Shown here: positions 5,350-6,494 of the stretch, one piece after another | Layout: every line of letters starts with the position of its first letter | Numbering within the stretch: the stretch's first letter is position 1 | From: Flavobacteriaceae bacterium | Lineage (GTDB): Bacteria; Bacteroidota; Bacteroidia; Flavobacteriales; Flavobacteriaceae | DNA: 6,494 bases | Direction of reading: 5' to 3' | Assembly: GCA_015489265.1 (NCBI GenBank) | Contig: WFZY01000281.1 | Location: 1-6,494 of the forward strand | The notes under the pieces: model-generated | Databases searched by the model: none | What the model was told of the DNA's origin: nothing | What the model saw: the letters and a program-made list of their open reading frames with translations, nothing else | Translations under genes and position numbers: made by a program

Positions 5350-6494
5350 ATGTTTAATAAAATATTAATTGCCAATCGTGGCGAAATAGCCCTGCGTATT
5401 ATACGTACTTGTAAAGAAATGGGCATCAAAACCGTAGCAGTTTACTCAACAGCTGACGAAAACAGTTTACATGTCAGATTTGCCGACGAAGCTGTTAAAA
5501 TAGGACCACCCGCCAGTAGCGAATCTTACCTGAATATTCCCGGTATTATTGCAGCAGCAGAAATTACCAATGCCGATGCCATCCATCCCGGATACGGATT
5601 TTTGGCAGAAAATGCCAAGTTTGCCAAACTCTGTGAAGATCATAATTTGAAATTTATAGGTCCTACCCCTGAGATGATTAATCAAATGGGGGACAAAGCC
5701 ACGGCTAAAAAAACCATGATTGCTGCCGGTGTCCCGACAGTTCCCGGTTCTAAAGGTCTTCTCGAATCTTATGAAGAAGCCGAAAAACTCGCCGATGAAA
5801 TCGGCTATCCGGTGATGCTTAAAGCAACTGCCGGCGGTGGCGGTAAAGGTATGAGAGCCGTTTGGAAAAAAGAAGACCTCAAAAAAGCTTGGGATGATGC
5901 CCGTCAAGAATCTAAAGCGGCATTTGGTAATGATGGTATGTATCTGGAAAAACTGATTGAAGAACCACGCCATATCGAAATACAAATCATCGGTGACCAG
6001 TACGGCAAAGCGGCTCATCTCTCTGAACGGGATTGTTCCATTCAAAGACGGCATCAAAAATTGATAGAAGAAACGCCTTCACCTTTTATGACCGATGAAT
6101 TAAGAGAAAAAATGGGGGAAGCTGCCGTAAAAGCTGCAGAAAGTATCAGTTATGAAGGGGTTGGAACGGTTGAGTTTTTGGTTGACAAACACCGTAACTT
6201 CTACTTTATGGAAATGAATACCCGTATTCAGGTCGAACATCCGATTACCGAACAAGTGATTGATTATGATTTAATCAGAGAACAAATTAAAGTCGCTGCA
6301 GGGGTACCTATCTTAGGTAAAAATTATGTTCCGAAGTTGCATTCCATAGAATGCCGTATCAATGCAGAAGACCCCTATAACGATTTTCGTCCCTCTCCGG
6401 GGGTTATCAAAACTTTTCATGCACCGGGGGGACATGGCGTTCGTCTTGATACGCATGCCTATCAAGGTTATGTGATACCACCTTATTACGATTC
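5350..6494 (+). CDS. accC: Biotin carboxylase subunit of acetyl-CoA carboxylase (3'-partial)
   Basis: It carboxylates the biotin of BCCP using ATP and bicarbonate. The frame is open from ATG 5350 to the window end and gives 381 complete residues of the usual ~450. The biotin carboxylase N-terminal domain opens with FNKILIANRGEIALRI and has HPGYGFLAEN (79–88). The ATP-grasp domain has MGDK (113–116), LKATAGGGGKGMR (157–169), EEPRHIEIQ (204–212) and EMNTRIQVEHP (288–298), with the catalytic or metal-binding Glu288, Asn290, Arg292 and Glu296 all present. The C-terminal domain begins at ECRINAEDP (334–342) and is cut after PPYYD. Translation by eye shows no frameshift. Directly following accB, this is the acetyl-CoA carboxylase subunit; biotin carboxylase subunits of propionyl-CoA carboxylase-type enzymes look similar, but the BCCP partner argues against that. 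Confidence 0.96.
   Translation, partial: MFNKILIANRGEIALRIIRTCKEMGIKTVAVYSTADENSLHVRFADEAVKIGPPASSESYLNIPGIIAAAEITNADAIHPGYGFLAENAKFAKLCEDHNLKFIGPTPEMINQMGDKATAKKTMIAAGVPTVPGSKGLLESYEEAEKLADEIGYPVMLKATAGGGGKGMRAVWKKEDLKKAWDDARQESKAAFGNDGMYLEKLIEEPRHIEIQIIGDQYGKAAHLSERDCSIQRRHQKLIEETPSPFMTDELREKMGEAAVKAAESISYEGVGTVEFLVDKHRNFYFMEMNTRIQVEHPITEQVIDYDLIREQIKVAAGVPILGKNYVPKLHSIECRINAEDPYNDFRPSPGVIKTFHAPGGHGVRLDTHAYQGYVIPPYYD

Noticed and set aside
5340..5357. Out-of-frame ATG 10 bases before the accC start, encoding a 5-residue peptide (MYLYV)
   Set aside because: It overlaps the real start and stops at once. It could be a tiny translational-coupling ORF, but nothing supports that beyond position, and A/T-rich gaps make such ATGs common.
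5467..6057. 196-residue open frame on the minus strand
   Set aside because: It lies wholly inside accC, whose + strand product matches biotin carboxylase from end to end. The minus-strand translation is rich in Phe and low-complexity runs and has no recognisable domain.
1..6494. Mobile elements, tRNA genes, CRISPR arrays or phage attachment sites
   Set aside because: There are no transposase-like frames, no terminal inverted repeats flanking a gene, no tRNA cloverleaf and no regularly spaced identical repeats. The gene content is mostly conserved chromosomal.

Overview
This window looks like an AT-rich chromosomal stretch from a member of the Bacteroidota, most likely a flavobacterium-like lineage. 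Five signs point that way. One protein ends in a Por/type IX secretion (T9SS) sorting domain. Two gene starts are preceded by Bacteroidota-type -7 boxes (TAnnTTTG). Ribosome-binding sites are A/T-rich with no clear Shine-Dalgarno. The L32 protein has no cysteines. The gene order DUF177–rpmF–accB–accC is also typical. All genes are on the + strand. No tRNA, rRNA, CRISPR array or mobile element is visible.

Layout. Positions 1–281 hold the end of a LytTR-type response regulator gene (DNA-binding domain only). Next is a 138-base gap with a weak hairpin/T-tract and a -7 box. Positions 420–3872 hold three closely packed genes: an AMP-forming acyl-CoA synthetase of the medium-chain/acetyl-CoA synthetase-like group, a secreted right-handed beta-helix protein with a T9SS tail, and acylphosphatase. 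They are separated by 12 and 3 bases and are probably one transcript. An 8-bp inverted repeat spans the acylphosphatase stop codon. A second -7 box then precedes the DUF177 (YceD-like) gene, which is followed 2 bases later by rpmF (ribosomal protein L32). Between rpmF and accB lies a two-level nested hairpin with T-tracts. After it come accB (biotin carboxyl carrier protein) and accC (biotin carboxylase), the latter cut off by the window end.

How the genes fit together. AccB and AccC form the biotin half of acetyl-CoA carboxylase, the committed step of fatty acid synthesis, and lie beside a ribosome-linked pair (DUF177, L32) as in many bacteria. The upstream trio pairs an enzyme that makes acyl-CoA through an acyl-adenylate with one that hydrolyses acyl-phosphates, and places a cell-surface or secreted beta-helix protein between them. 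A shared task for that trio is not evident from sequence.

I do not see a clearly new multi-gene system. The most notable points are the beta-helix protein (six GGA/FxxN coils of the kind named for chlamydial Pmp proteins, plus a regular cysteine ladder), the nested hairpin between rpmF and accB, the loss of the usual glycine before the catalytic lysine in the acyl-CoA synthetase, and a strong excess of CCGG over GGCC.
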